Origin: CALODP01 sp942492055
Lineage (GTDB): Bacteria > Bacteroidota > Ignavibacteria > Ignavibacteriales > Melioribacteraceae
NCBI GenBank assembly: GCA_942492055.1
Contig: CALODP010000019.1
Location: forward strand, 62,001 to 126,000
Direction of reading: 5' to 3'
DNA length: 64,000 nucleotides
Part shown: positions 18,489 through 26,726 of the stretch, in pieces
Position numbering within the stretch: position 1 is the first letter of the stretch
How the letters are laid out: each line of letters opens with the position of its first letter
Notes under the pieces: model-generated
What the model was told of the DNA's origin: nothing
What the model saw: only the letters and a program-made list of their open reading frames with translations
Databases searched by the model: none
Made by a program: the position numbers and the translations under genes

Positions 18489-19819
18489 ACTCTCTTTGTT
18501 TCTGATGTTATTCTATATCTATTATCTATTCTAAAACCAACAACCCATACAATATCGTTCCGATTTTGCAAAACAAACTGATTTTCTTTTTCTGTTGCCG
18601 GCATTTTTTTTTCGGTTAAAAAGTCGGAAATCTTTTTTGTTCCATTCATCCCCAACGGAACGAACTTATCTCCCGATTTCCAGTGTCGTAATATAAAGAT
18701 ATCGGTTAAATTATCCGCAGAAATAAATTCTTCGCCCTCTGATTTCGAATAATCTCTATCATAATCAGGAACTATTTCACAACCGATTTCCTGCTCACCG
18801 ATAGTTATCTTTTCACCTATCTTCAATTCAAATACTTCTTCATCTTTCGCGACGGATGATTTTACTATGACGATAGAATCACTTTCTCGAACAGCTGTGA
18901 GACCATCTCTCAGAATTCCTTTTCTCCCCTTCTGATTCTCCTCAAGCATTCTGATTGTACGATAATCGGAATAATCGAAAGAGTAATCGAGATGCTTTTC
19001 CATCGAATAACGCAGAATCTCCGGTAAAAATTCTTTTCCCCATTTTTCTTGATAAGATAAATGAAGCTCAAGCTTATTGTCGGTGAATAGGCAAAACTCT
19101 TCGGCTCCCTTTTTAGCGAACAACTCAAGGGAGGCACTTATCCCGCGAAAACGTTCGGAGGTATCGAGCATTGTTTTCTTTACGGATGCGTTAAGATTTT
19201 CCTCAACTCCTTTTAACAGAGTATGACGAATATAATTTCGCTGATATTCCTGATCGTTGTTCGTAGCGTCAATTCTATACTCGTTTTTATTCTGCTCAAG
19301 ATACTTCAGTACTTCCTTTTTGCTTATGCACAAAAGAGGACGCACATATCTTTCCCTTACAACAGGAATTCCCGACAATCCTTTTACACCCGCTCCTTTT
19401 ATGAAATTCATAAACATTGTCTCGGCGTTATCGTCAAGATTATGCGCGGTTATTATCTTATCGGTTTTTACTTTTTCGAAAGCCTGGTATCTCAGAACGC
19501 GAGCGGCTTCTTCGAGAGAGAGTTTGTTTTCCTCTTTGTAGGAAATAACATCAACTCGTACGGAAGAAAAGGGAATGGATAGTTTTTCGCAAAGCTCTTC
19601 GCAAAAAAGTTCGTCTCCGTCGGAATCTTTGCCTCGTAATTGATGATTAACATGGAACGCGGAAAGCTCGATCCCAAAGAGTTGCCTGAGCTTAAGAAAA
19701 AGAAATAGAGCGAACACCGAATCGGGGCCACCACTTAAGGCAACGCATACTTTATCCCCGCGTTTCAAAAGCCTATGCTCTTCGACAAACTTGATTACCT
19801 TTTGCTCAATAGTTTTCAT
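18467..19819 (-). CDS. tilS: tRNA(Ile)-lysidine synthetase TilS
   Basis: Modifies C34 of the CAU-anticodon tRNA-Ile to lysidine so that it reads AUA. The PP-loop ATPase motif ALSGGPDSVFAL is at residues 27-38 of the 450-residue product, followed by FHVNHQLRGKDSDGDE and ITAHNLDDNAETMFMNF. The C-terminal substrate-binding domain contains ILRHWKSGDKFVPLGM and KKISDFLTEKKMP. The open frame extends 29 codons further upstream, but that stretch (ILTSFLLFKYIILFI) is hydrophobic and unlike TilS, so the start is placed at the ATG 19819, just before MKTIEQKV. The following hpt gene overlaps its end by 22 bases. Confidence 0.94.
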   Translation of the reverse strand: MKTIEQKVIKFVEEHRLLKRGDKVCVALSGGPDSVFALFLFLKLRQLFGIELSAFHVNHQLRGKDSDGDELFCEELCEKLSIPFSSVRVDVISYKEENKLSLEEAARVLRYQAFEKVKTDKIITAHNLDDNAETMFMNFIKGAGVKGLSGIPVVRERYVRPLLCISKKEVLKYLEQNKNEYRIDATNNDQEYQRNYIRHTLLKGVEENLNASVKKTMLDTSERFRGISASLELFAKKGAEEFCLFTDNKLELHLSYQEKWGKEFLPEILRYSMEKHLDYSFDYSDYRTIRMLEENQKGRKGILRDGLTAVRESDSIVIVKSSVAKDEEVFELKIGEKITIGEQEIGCEIVPDYDRDYSKSEGEEFISADNLTDIFILRHWKSGDKFVPLGMNGTKKISDFLTEKKMPATEKENQFVLQNRNDIVWVVGFRIDNRYRITSETKRVCRLWVR

Positions 19820-19937
19820 GCGGAAAAATAATGAAATAAAAAGAATAATGTATTTAAACAGAAGAAAGGAAGTTAAAATCCAGACATTTCCCGATACCCG
19901 AATCAAACTTCCTTCACATCGCAGCGTAAAAAGCAGT

Positions 19938-20417
19938 TTATTTTATGCCAAGAATTTCAAATTTTATTATACCTGCCGGTACTTTGGCTTGAACCGTAGT
20001 TCCAAGAGCCTGGCCCATTAGAGCTTGTCCAACCGGAGAAGTAACCGCGATTTTCCCTAACTGAAGATTAGCTTCTTCGGGAGAAACCAATACGTAATCG
20101 TACTCTTTATTATTATTGAGATTCTTTACCCTAACTTCGGCAAGAATATGAATTTTATCTTTCGGGAAAGTAGCTGTATCTACTATTCTGGCACGGGAAA
20201 GTTTCTCTTCCAACTTGCTTATTCTTAATTCCAAAAGACCTTGTTCATCTTTAGCCGCATCATATTCGGCATTCTCAGACAAATCGCCGTGAGCTCTTGC
20301 TTCGGCTATTCTTTCGGCCATTCTCTTTCTTCCGTTTATTTTGAGCTCTTTAATCTCGTCTTCTAATTCTTTCAGCCTTTCCTTAGTTAAATACACAAAG
20401 TTAGACACGTCTATCAC
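19938..20417 (-). CDS. greA: Transcript cleavage factor GreA
   Basis: Rescues arrested RNA polymerase by stimulating cleavage of backtracked transcripts. The 159-residue product has the N-terminal coiled coil with ERIAEARAHGDLSENAEYDAAKD; the acidic DLSENAEYD tip residues coordinate the catalytic metal. The C-terminal globular domain ends in the GreA/B signature SPVGQALMGQALG. It lies upstream of tilS on the same strand with a 118-base gap, and downstream of the terminator at 20446-20471. Confidence 0.97.
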   Translation of the reverse strand: MIDVSNFVYLTKERLKELEDEIKELKINGRKRMAERIAEARAHGDLSENAEYDAAKDEQGLLELRISKLEEKLSRARIVDTATFPKDKIHILAEVRVKNLNNNKEYDYVLVSPEEANLQLGKIAVTSPVGQALMGQALGTTVQAKVPAGIIKFEILGIK

Positions 20418-20445
20418 TCCGATATATTATGTAATTTTTACCAAT

Positions 20446-20471
20446 AAAAAAAACCACTGCCTCTGCAGTGG
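20446..20471 (-). terminator. Rho-independent terminator after the AddB-like gene
   Basis: A perfect 7-bp stem CCACTGC/GCAGTGG (20454-20460 and 20465-20471) with a four-base loop is followed on the minus strand by eight T residues (20453-20446). It lies 63 bases past the stop of the AddB-like gene and before greA, separating the two transcripts. Confidence 0.88.
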
Positions 20472-20533
20472 AGTACCAATCTAGTAAAATTTAAATTGCT
20501 TTGCAAGTATTGACCTTTTTCTTTCATTTATCT

Positions 20534-23500
20534 CTATTCGGTTTCGTCAATACGGCATAATCTTTTAAAATCGCAATAGATGCAAACATTTTTCTCCCTC
20601 TCCTTCAAACGACTCAAATGGAACTTACCGGCTACTATTCCGTCGACATATTTCCTTATTGCTTCGCTTGCAGACTTGATCCCTTCTTCCGCTTCGGCGC
20701 GATAATCTCTTTGTCTTGCACGGGAGAGCTTTATAGGTTGTTTCCCGAATTTCCCTTCCTGATATTTCAGCGAATAGATATACATCTCAGCCGGAATTGT
20801 CTCTTTCCCCAACTCCTTATCCAACAATGTCTTAACCGCCGCCAAATAGATTGGAAGCTGAAGTGATATTCCCTCAAGAACTTCATTTGCCGTTGGTTTC
20901 TTTCCGCCGAGTTTATAATCGACGACTGATATTTCATTTGTCGTCTCGTCGATATCGATACGATCTATCTTACCACGTAATTTTACTCCGTTTATCTCAA
21001 CCGGCGCAGGGTAATTCAGTTCCGTGTCCGATTCCGACTTAGCAAGATTTCCGAAGGCGGCTTCGAAGTATTTCGGCTCGAAACCGGACGGATCTTCTCT
21101 TTCGGTCGTCAGAAATTTGTAGAGAATCGAGTTCTCTTTCTTCCCTTTAAGACCGAGAATCTTTTCGGCTTCGTAAAAGGCGGAGGGGGAGGATAACGGA
21201 GTCTTTTCGATCTTCTTTTCAGCTATTTCGAATAATCGTTCTTTCGCGGCGAAGAATGTCTCATTGTCACATCCGGCCAGCTTTATTCCTTTCTTTTTCA
21301 TTTCGGAATAGAAGGTGAATAATACCGAATGGATAAGGCTACCGATCTCTATTGCTTCCACCTCTTCGGAGGGTTCTTCCGATACGGATAAACGCAAAAC
21401 TCTTTCCAAGAAGTATTTGAAGGGGCACTTAGCATATGTTTCCAATTCCGATACTGAATATTGCTTCTCTTTTCTGGCGGAGAGGCTTTCGGTTATTATG
21501 TCGTCGCTTTCCGAAAGCATTCCGCTATACTGAAAGCTTTCCCCTTCTCTTCTTCTCTTCTCTATCGCTATTGATTCGCCGATTCTTCGAATCTCTTCCT
21601 CCGAAAGGATTTTATCTTTAGCCAAATCTTCACTTTCTATTCTACCACCAATGCTCTTAAGATATTCCTCTTTCGAATAGATTAAGGATTTGTAATCGGT
21701 ATGATTCTTCTCTCCGATTTCAAATAGGCTCTCGAAATCTTTCATAAATGTGGAGATGGTCAGCTCTTTCCCCTTTTCGGCCAAAGGATAAGTAAGATAC
21801 AATCCTTTGCTCCAGGTTATTAAAGCCTGATAGAAATGATATCTCTCCTCTGTTTGGTGAAACTGTTCCTTCTTTCGGAAAGAGCCGGAGAAGAAAATCT
21901 CGGGACGATACCTGGTCGGGAAATCGCCGTCAATCATTCCGCAGAGGAAAAGGTATTTGAAATTCAATCCCCTGATTTCGTTAACGCTCGTTACAAGAAC
22001 CCCGTAGCCGGAACGCTCTTTTGTGTTGAAGCGGGCCCACTTGGATGAGGTTCTTATCTGCTCTAGAAAGAAACGGATAGAGAACTTCTTATCGCGGCCA
22101 TATTCTTTGGCCATCAGGGAGAAGATCTCATCGGAGGTTTCGAGCAAGGTGGTTAACGCTTTTATATTCTTCTCTTCGTGTCCGTAAGATTCCTCAAGAA
22201 CCGATTCGTGAATCCCCAATTGGGAGATAAGCTTTTCGAGCATGCGGGGAAATTCCGCCACACCGATCTTTTTCTCGAACGGTTTAAGCAAAGAGGCTAT
22301 TGTCTCGATATCTTCCGATGCTTTTTCGTAAGCACGTCTCTTTCGTTCGGTTTCGTATTCTTCCGATTCGTCGGAGCCGAGATCGCGCAACGCGAATTGG
22401 AGCTTTAGTTTCCAGTTCTCTTTTCCGATAACTATCTTCAAATCGGAGGCGACACGCAAAAGATTGTTTGCGTCGATCCCCTTTATCTTTATGAATCCGC
22501 TACTAAGGGCGCGGAATATTTCTTTGTAATAATAATCGCTCTCCAAGATTTCGAGGAAGCTGATAACCGCCGTGACCGGTGTGGTTCTGTCGAGTGAGAT
22601 TCTGTCGGTCAGGTTCATCGGGATTCCGTAAACCGAAAAGAGATCCCGAAAGATACCGGAATAGGATGGAATCAAATTAGCGGCAACACATATCTCGCTC
22701 GGTTCCGCTTTCCCTTCCAAAATAAGCTTCTTAATCTCTTTGGCTATCTGCTCAATCTCTTTTTCGCGGGAAGGAGCTACAATTTTCGTTATCCGTTCTT
22801 TGTAAGCAGATATCTTTTCGCCGGTGGTTACACGGAATAGCTTCTCCTTAACGGCAGATTTGAATCTTTCGTCGTAATCTACCGAGGCGTCTCTGATCGG
22901 AGCAAATCCTCTCGCGGTAAATCCTTCGTAGGCTTTATCGAGATGGGAAAAGATCAACGGATTATATTGGAAATAATCGAAGTTAAGGAAGAGCTTTTTC
23001 CCGTCGAGCATTGCAAGACGATCTGTTATCTTTATTTCGGGAGAGGTGAATTGATCGAATCCGTTAAATATGATTGTATCGACTTCGTTATATAATTTAT
23101 CGAACGCGGCACGGAACTGGTCTTCGGAGCTAAGTAGAAGTTCCCGATAAATGTCCCCAATATCATAGGCGTTAAGCTCTCCGCATCTTTTGAGGTATTC
23201 CTCGTATATTCCTGCGATATCTTCCGATTTGATTCTTTCGTGTCCTTCCAGCTTCTCCCCTTCGCGGCGAAGATCATCGGGAGAGATGCCATTCTCTTTG
23301 TATTTATTGATTACGTTCTTGATCCTATCGAGGGTTCCGAAAGGGAGTCCGTGACGATAGGCGGCAAAGTATTTCAGCTCTTTTTTTGCGGCGCTTTGCT
23401 TGATAAAGACCACCGAAGCCGCCTCGCTGAGAGAGTTAAAGGGTTTTATTGCCGAAAGAAGGTTCGTAGATAAGGTACCGAGTGTTTCGATATTTATTTT

Positions 23501-23668
23501 AGTTATCACCTTTCCGGGAGCGGAGGAGATAATCCTCTTTTTGGTAATACGGGCTTTTCTGTTTGTAGGAACAACAAGGAGTATCTTACCGAATTCCCCT
23601 TTCGCCAAAGAATCCCCGATAATGGAATCGAGATTTACCGAATCGACTTTTGCTTTTGATAATATCAT
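20534..23668 (-). CDS. AddB-like PD-(D/E)XK nuclease with 4Fe-4S site
   Basis: A 1044-residue protein resembling AddB, the nuclease partner of the AddAB recombination helicase-nuclease that processes DNA double-strand ends. The N-terminal inactivated-helicase part starts with ILLVVPTNRKARITKKRI. The C-terminal RecB-family nuclease has GSLIHSVLFTFY, the catalytic KIDRIDIDE and VVDYKLGGKKP (Asp...Asp-x-Lys) and QLPIYLAA. Four cysteines fit the AddB iron-sulfur staple: one in AKCPFKYF (about 746) and three at the C-terminus, C1029, C1032 and C1038. No addA helicase gene is adjacent in the window, which is unusual because addAB are normally paired. Upstream lies the 24-kb repeat array; downstream is a strong terminator. 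Confidence 0.82.
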   Translation of the reverse strand: MILSKAKVDSVNLDSIIGDSLAKGEFGKILLVVPTNRKARITKKRIISSAPGKVITKINIETLGTLSTNLLSAIKPFNSLSEAASVVFIKQSAAKKELKYFAAYRHGLPFGTLDRIKNVINKYKENGISPDDLRREGEKLEGHERIKSEDIAGIYEEYLKRCGELNAYDIGDIYRELLLSSEDQFRAAFDKLYNEVDTIIFNGFDQFTSPEIKITDRLAMLDGKKLFLNFDYFQYNPLIFSHLDKAYEGFTARGFAPIRDASVDYDERFKSAVKEKLFRVTTGEKISAYKERITKIVAPSREKEIEQIAKEIKKLILEGKAEPSEICVAANLIPSYSGIFRDLFSVYGIPMNLTDRISLDRTTPVTAVISFLEILESDYYYKEIFRALSSGFIKIKGIDANNLLRVASDLKIVIGKENWKLKLQFALRDLGSDESEEYETERKRRAYEKASEDIETIASLLKPFEKKIGVAEFPRMLEKLISQLGIHESVLEESYGHEEKNIKALTTLLETSDEIFSLMAKEYGRDKKFSIRFFLEQIRTSSKWARFNTKERSGYGVLVTSVNEIRGLNFKYLFLCGMIDGDFPTRYRPEIFFSGSFRKKEQFHQTEERYHFYQALITWSKGLYLTYPLAEKGKELTISTFMKDFESLFEIGEKNHTDYKSLIYSKEEYLKSIGGRIESEDLAKDKILSEEEIRRIGESIAIEKRRREGESFQYSGMLSESDDIITESLSARKEKQYSVSELETYAKCPFKYFLERVLRLSVSEEPSEEVEAIEIGSLIHSVLFTFYSEMKKKGIKLAGCDNETFFAAKERLFEIAEKKIEKTPLSSPSAFYEAEKILGLKGKKENSILYKFLTTEREDPSGFEPKYFEAAFGNLAKSESDTELNYPAPVEINGVKLRGKIDRIDIDETTNEISVVDYKLGGKKPTANEVLEGISLQLPIYLAAVKTLLDKELGKETIPAEMYIYSLKYQEGKFGKQPIKLSRARQRDYRAEAEEGIKSASEAIRKYVDGIVAGKFHLSRLKEREKNVCIYCDFKRLCRIDETE

Positions 23669-23925
23669 TTGCTTCCCGGAATAATAACGGATGGAAATAT
23701 TCTAATCTCTTAATCAGGCAATTATAAGAACTTTAGGGGAATTAACAAAGCGGATGGATGTTTTGCAGTGTATTCCTTTCGAAATCCGCCAAACAGGCAT
23801 GCCTCTCCTCCGGAGCTACGGGGTTATATTTCACACTGGTTACTGCAAGATTTTGGGCTGCCGGCCCTTTTTCCCGGTTGTTAATTACTTCCACTCTGCC
23901 ACTCAATCTAAACCAGCTAACAGTT
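23669..23925. other. Non-coding spacer before the 24-kb array
   Basis: This 257-base spacer lies upstream of the AddB-like gene, so it should hold that gene's promoter. The stretch 23790-23890 is richer in G and C than its surroundings and contains the palindromes CTCCGGAG and GCCGGC. I see no gene, transposon end or RNA in it. Confidence 0.4.
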
Positions 23926-24534
23926 GCGCATAGTGAAATGTAATCGGCGCATTGTCGGATGGAACTTGCGCATAGAGAAATGTAAACAGCGCATGGACGG
24001 ATGGAACTTGCGCATAGCGAAATGTAATCTGCGCATTGACGGATGGAACTTGCGCATTGCGAAATGTAATCTCCGCATTGTCAAATGGAACTTGCGCATT
24101 GCGAAATGTAATCGGCGCATGGACGGATGGAACTCGCGCATAGCGAAATGTAAACTGCGCATTGACGAATGGAACTTGCGCATTGCGAAATGTAATCGGC
24201 GCATGGACGGATGGAACTCGCGCATAGCGAAATGTAAACTGCGCATTGACGAATGGAACTTGCGCATTGCGAAATGTAATCGGCGCATGGACGGATGGAA
24301 CTCGCGCATAGAGAAATGTAATCTGCGCATGGACGGATGGAACTTGCGCAGAGCGAAATGTAATCTGCGCATTGACAAATGGAACTTGCGCATAGTGAAA
24401 TGTAAACTGCGCATTGACGAATGGAACTTGCGCATTGCGAAATGTAATCGGCGCATTGACAAATAGAACTTGCGCAGAGCGAAATGTAATTGTGACATTG
24501 CCGAATGGAATTTGCGAGAAGTGGAGGGTAGTTG
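23926..24534. repeat. Direct tandem array, 29 units of exactly 21 bp
   Basis: Units begin with GCGCAT (variants GCGCAG, CCGCAT) every 21 bases from 23926. The twenty-seventh unit starts at 24472, exactly 26 x 21 bases later, with no indel; two decayed units follow (24493 and 24514). Two unit types alternate: A, GCGCATAGCGAAATGTAATC, and B, GCGCATTGACGAATGGAACT. This gives a 42-bp pair, and an 84-bp higher-order block recurs nearly identically around 24120-24290. Because 21 is a multiple of three, three overlapping frames stay open (including one on each strand) with no start, Shine-Dalgarno or composition favouring any, so I treat it as non-coding. It lies between the helicase gene's 3' end and the AddB-like gene. 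In the trailing spacer, 24566-24600 has a decayed CACTGAG-type short repeat. Confidence 0.93.
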
Positions 24535-24667
24535 GGGCGGATTTTTGGGGATTTAGGGAGAGGTTAACCACTGAGGTCGCAGAGAGCACTGAGGAGGGGG
24601 AAATTATTTCCACATTTTACTTATACTTTTCTTCCGGAAATTATTTTTCCCCAATATAATACTTCAA

Positions 24668-26725
24668 TTATTCTTCACATGACTCAGAAATATCTACTAT
24701 TTCCCATAATCCACATTCTTTGAATTCGTTTTTATAATTATCCTTATGCACCGCCATACAGAGTAGGTATTTAGGACGACTCATTCCAACATGCGCCATT
24801 TTTAGCGCTTCTTTTATGTAAGTATCTTTATTAGTCTTCGATTTAGAATATGGAATTCCATGTAATTGTTTTTTGATAGCAGTACTCTCGTATTTTTTTT
24901 GATAATATGTTTCCAAATACAGTGTTGCCGTATGAGTTTCTCCTTTCACTTTGTGAATATTTGCAACTTCTATACAAATATCCTTATCCGCTTCCCACTT
25001 ATAAATATTGTTATTTTCAACAACATCATCGGGAATACAACAATCCTCATCTTCGTTAGTTAGAAAGGAATTAATCTTTGTATTGCTTGGATTGAATTCA
25101 AATAGATCTTTCAAGTCATTCTTTATGTATTCGCAAATTTCATTAAGAACTACCATGTTATATGAAGATGAATTTTGTATTTCTCGACTCCATTTAGCCA
25201 ATTTGGCTCTTAACTCTGAATAAGCATCAGGAGCTTTTGTATTAAATTCGTTGCAAAAGGATGTTTTTGTATAGGATATTTCTTTCCCTTTTGAATTTCT
25301 TTTAATGTTATCCAAACGAAGGACATGCAAAAATGCTTCAATTATCTTATCGGAATATTCTTTTACGCTACATTTGTCTCTTTTTACAATAAAGCTCTTC
25401 AGAGCCTCATAATTTACTTTTGCTTTCTTTGCGACATCTTTTCTGTAATTTCCCAAATACTGTTGAATTGTAATTTTCTTTGACTCTTTATCCTTTTCTC
25501 CAACCCAACCAATCGCTTTTATTTTTTTCTTTTCACGTTGAGATATTTCCCAAATCGTAAGTTCTTCTCCTTTATAGAATGTTTTTCTTGTTGTTAGTAA
25601 CTCACAAAATCTGGGAAGAACTTTTTGCGGATTATCATAGACCAGCATGATTGGCTGCAAGGATTTTATTTCATCGTTCCCTTTAAGATCGGCATTCGAT
25701 TCGTCACATACTGTTCTGAGAATTTTAGCAATATTTTCTCCGAAGCGCATGCTCCCGGTTATTTTGAGGGGATCTTCGGGTTCCCATATTTTCTTTTCAC
25801 TTACATTATTGTAAATAGCTTGATGTGGATCTCCGAATCTTTGAATAATGGTTTTCTCTTTATCAAATAACTTCTCCAAGATATTCAACTGGTCTTGATT
25901 AGTATCTTGCATCTCGTCGATGAATACGTATTTGAATCTTTCACAAAACGCTTTAATTAACTCAGAATTTTCATTTATGTATTTTGTTCCATACACATAA
26001 GCATCGTCATATTTTATGCATCCGACTTGTATTGTGCTCTCACGAAATTTGAGTAATGTATTATATTTTAGCTTTGCAGCCTCTGTTGTGGAATTACTCT
26101 TCAGAAATAAAACCTCTTTGCTTTTTGAATAATAAACAATTTTCTTATCCTTGAATACCAAGCGAAACAATAAATCAATTGCATTGTTGTTTTTTTCTTC
26201 CGTTGTGAATTCATCTTTTTTATTATATTCAGTCCCCTTTTGGTATAGATAGTTTTTTAACTTCCCATTGCTTTCATCATACCATTCTAAAGAATTATAA
26301 AAACTTTTAGCCTCATTTTTATACTTATCGTTATCTATTTTGTAAATCTTTTTATTATACTTCTTCAACACAAAGGGAATAGCCAAGAATTTATCCACAA
26401 AGGACTGAATCGTACCAAAATGGTTAGGATATTTGAATAAGACCTCCGCTTTACTACCCAGTTTTTCTTTTATCTCATCAATAGCGACATTTGTATGAGT
26501 TAAAACGCAGATACCCCTATTATTATCCAAAGGCATTCTGTTAGCCAAGATTAAGAGCTTCGCAAGAAGAGTTGTTGTTTTTCCACTACCGGGACAAGCC
26601 TCAATATCTTTGGATTCGTTGCATTTAATAATCTTGATTTTCTCATCATCGAAGAAGCAATCTTTTGGCAGAAGGACCTGTGACGCATTTTCGATTTCCT
26701 TAGCATTAGCAAAATCATCTTTCAT
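24668..26725 (-). CDS. UvrD/PcrA-like superfamily 1 helicase (GajB-like)
   Basis: A 685-residue SF1A helicase. Motifs in order are Walker A DIEACPGSGKTTTLLAKL (about 38-55), Ia CVLTHTNVAIDEI, Walker B YVFIDEMQDTNQDQL (about 270), motif III QRFGDPHQAIYN, motif IV ITGSMRFGENIA, motif V ANIHKVKGETHTATLYLET and motif VI HVGMSRPKYLLCMAV. It starts one base after the stop of the OLD-family nuclease gene, so the pair is cotranscribed. A nuclease of this type followed by a UvrD-like helicase is the Gabija (GajA-GajB) layout. The protein is longer than the ~500-residue reference GajB, mainly through a Lys-rich middle insertion. The pair is visibly more AT-rich than neighbouring genes and borders the 21-bp array, suggesting an acquired island. 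Confidence 0.85.
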   Translation of the reverse strand: MKDDFANAKEIENASQVLLPKDCFFDDEKIKIIKCNESKDIEACPGSGKTTTLLAKLLILANRMPLDNNRGICVLTHTNVAIDEIKEKLGSKAEVLFKYPNHFGTIQSFVDKFLAIPFVLKKYNKKIYKIDNDKYKNEAKSFYNSLEWYDESNGKLKNYLYQKGTEYNKKDEFTTEEKNNNAIDLLFRLVFKDKKIVYYSKSKEVLFLKSNSTTEAAKLKYNTLLKFRESTIQVGCIKYDDAYVYGTKYINENSELIKAFCERFKYVFIDEMQDTNQDQLNILEKLFDKEKTIIQRFGDPHQAIYNNVSEKKIWEPEDPLKITGSMRFGENIAKILRTVCDESNADLKGNDEIKSLQPIMLVYDNPQKVLPRFCELLTTRKTFYKGEELTIWEISQREKKKIKAIGWVGEKDKESKKITIQQYLGNYRKDVAKKAKVNYEALKSFIVKRDKCSVKEYSDKIIEAFLHVLRLDNIKRNSKGKEISYTKTSFCNEFNTKAPDAYSELRAKLAKWSREIQNSSSYNMVVLNEICEYIKNDLKDLFEFNPSNTKINSFLTNEDEDCCIPDDVVENNNIYKWEADKDICIEVANIHKVKGETHTATLYLETYYQKKYESTAIKKQLHGIPYSKSKTNKDTYIKEALKMAHVGMSRPKYLLCMAVHKDNYKNEFKECGLWEIVDISESCEE

Positions 26726-26726
26726 C

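Noticed and set aside
23760..23900. Possible transposon or intron remnant in the GC-richer stretch upstream of the AddB-like gene
   Set aside because: No terminal repeats, no target duplication and no recognisable protein or RNA motif could be found by eye.
23903..24613. Long overlapping open frames through the 24-kb array on both strands (repeat peptides such as MRKFHPSMRRLHFA)
   Set aside because: A 21-bp unit without stops keeps frames open automatically. Three frames are equally open, none has a signal, ribosome-binding site or unique sequence, and conservation lies in DNA boxes rather than codon positions.
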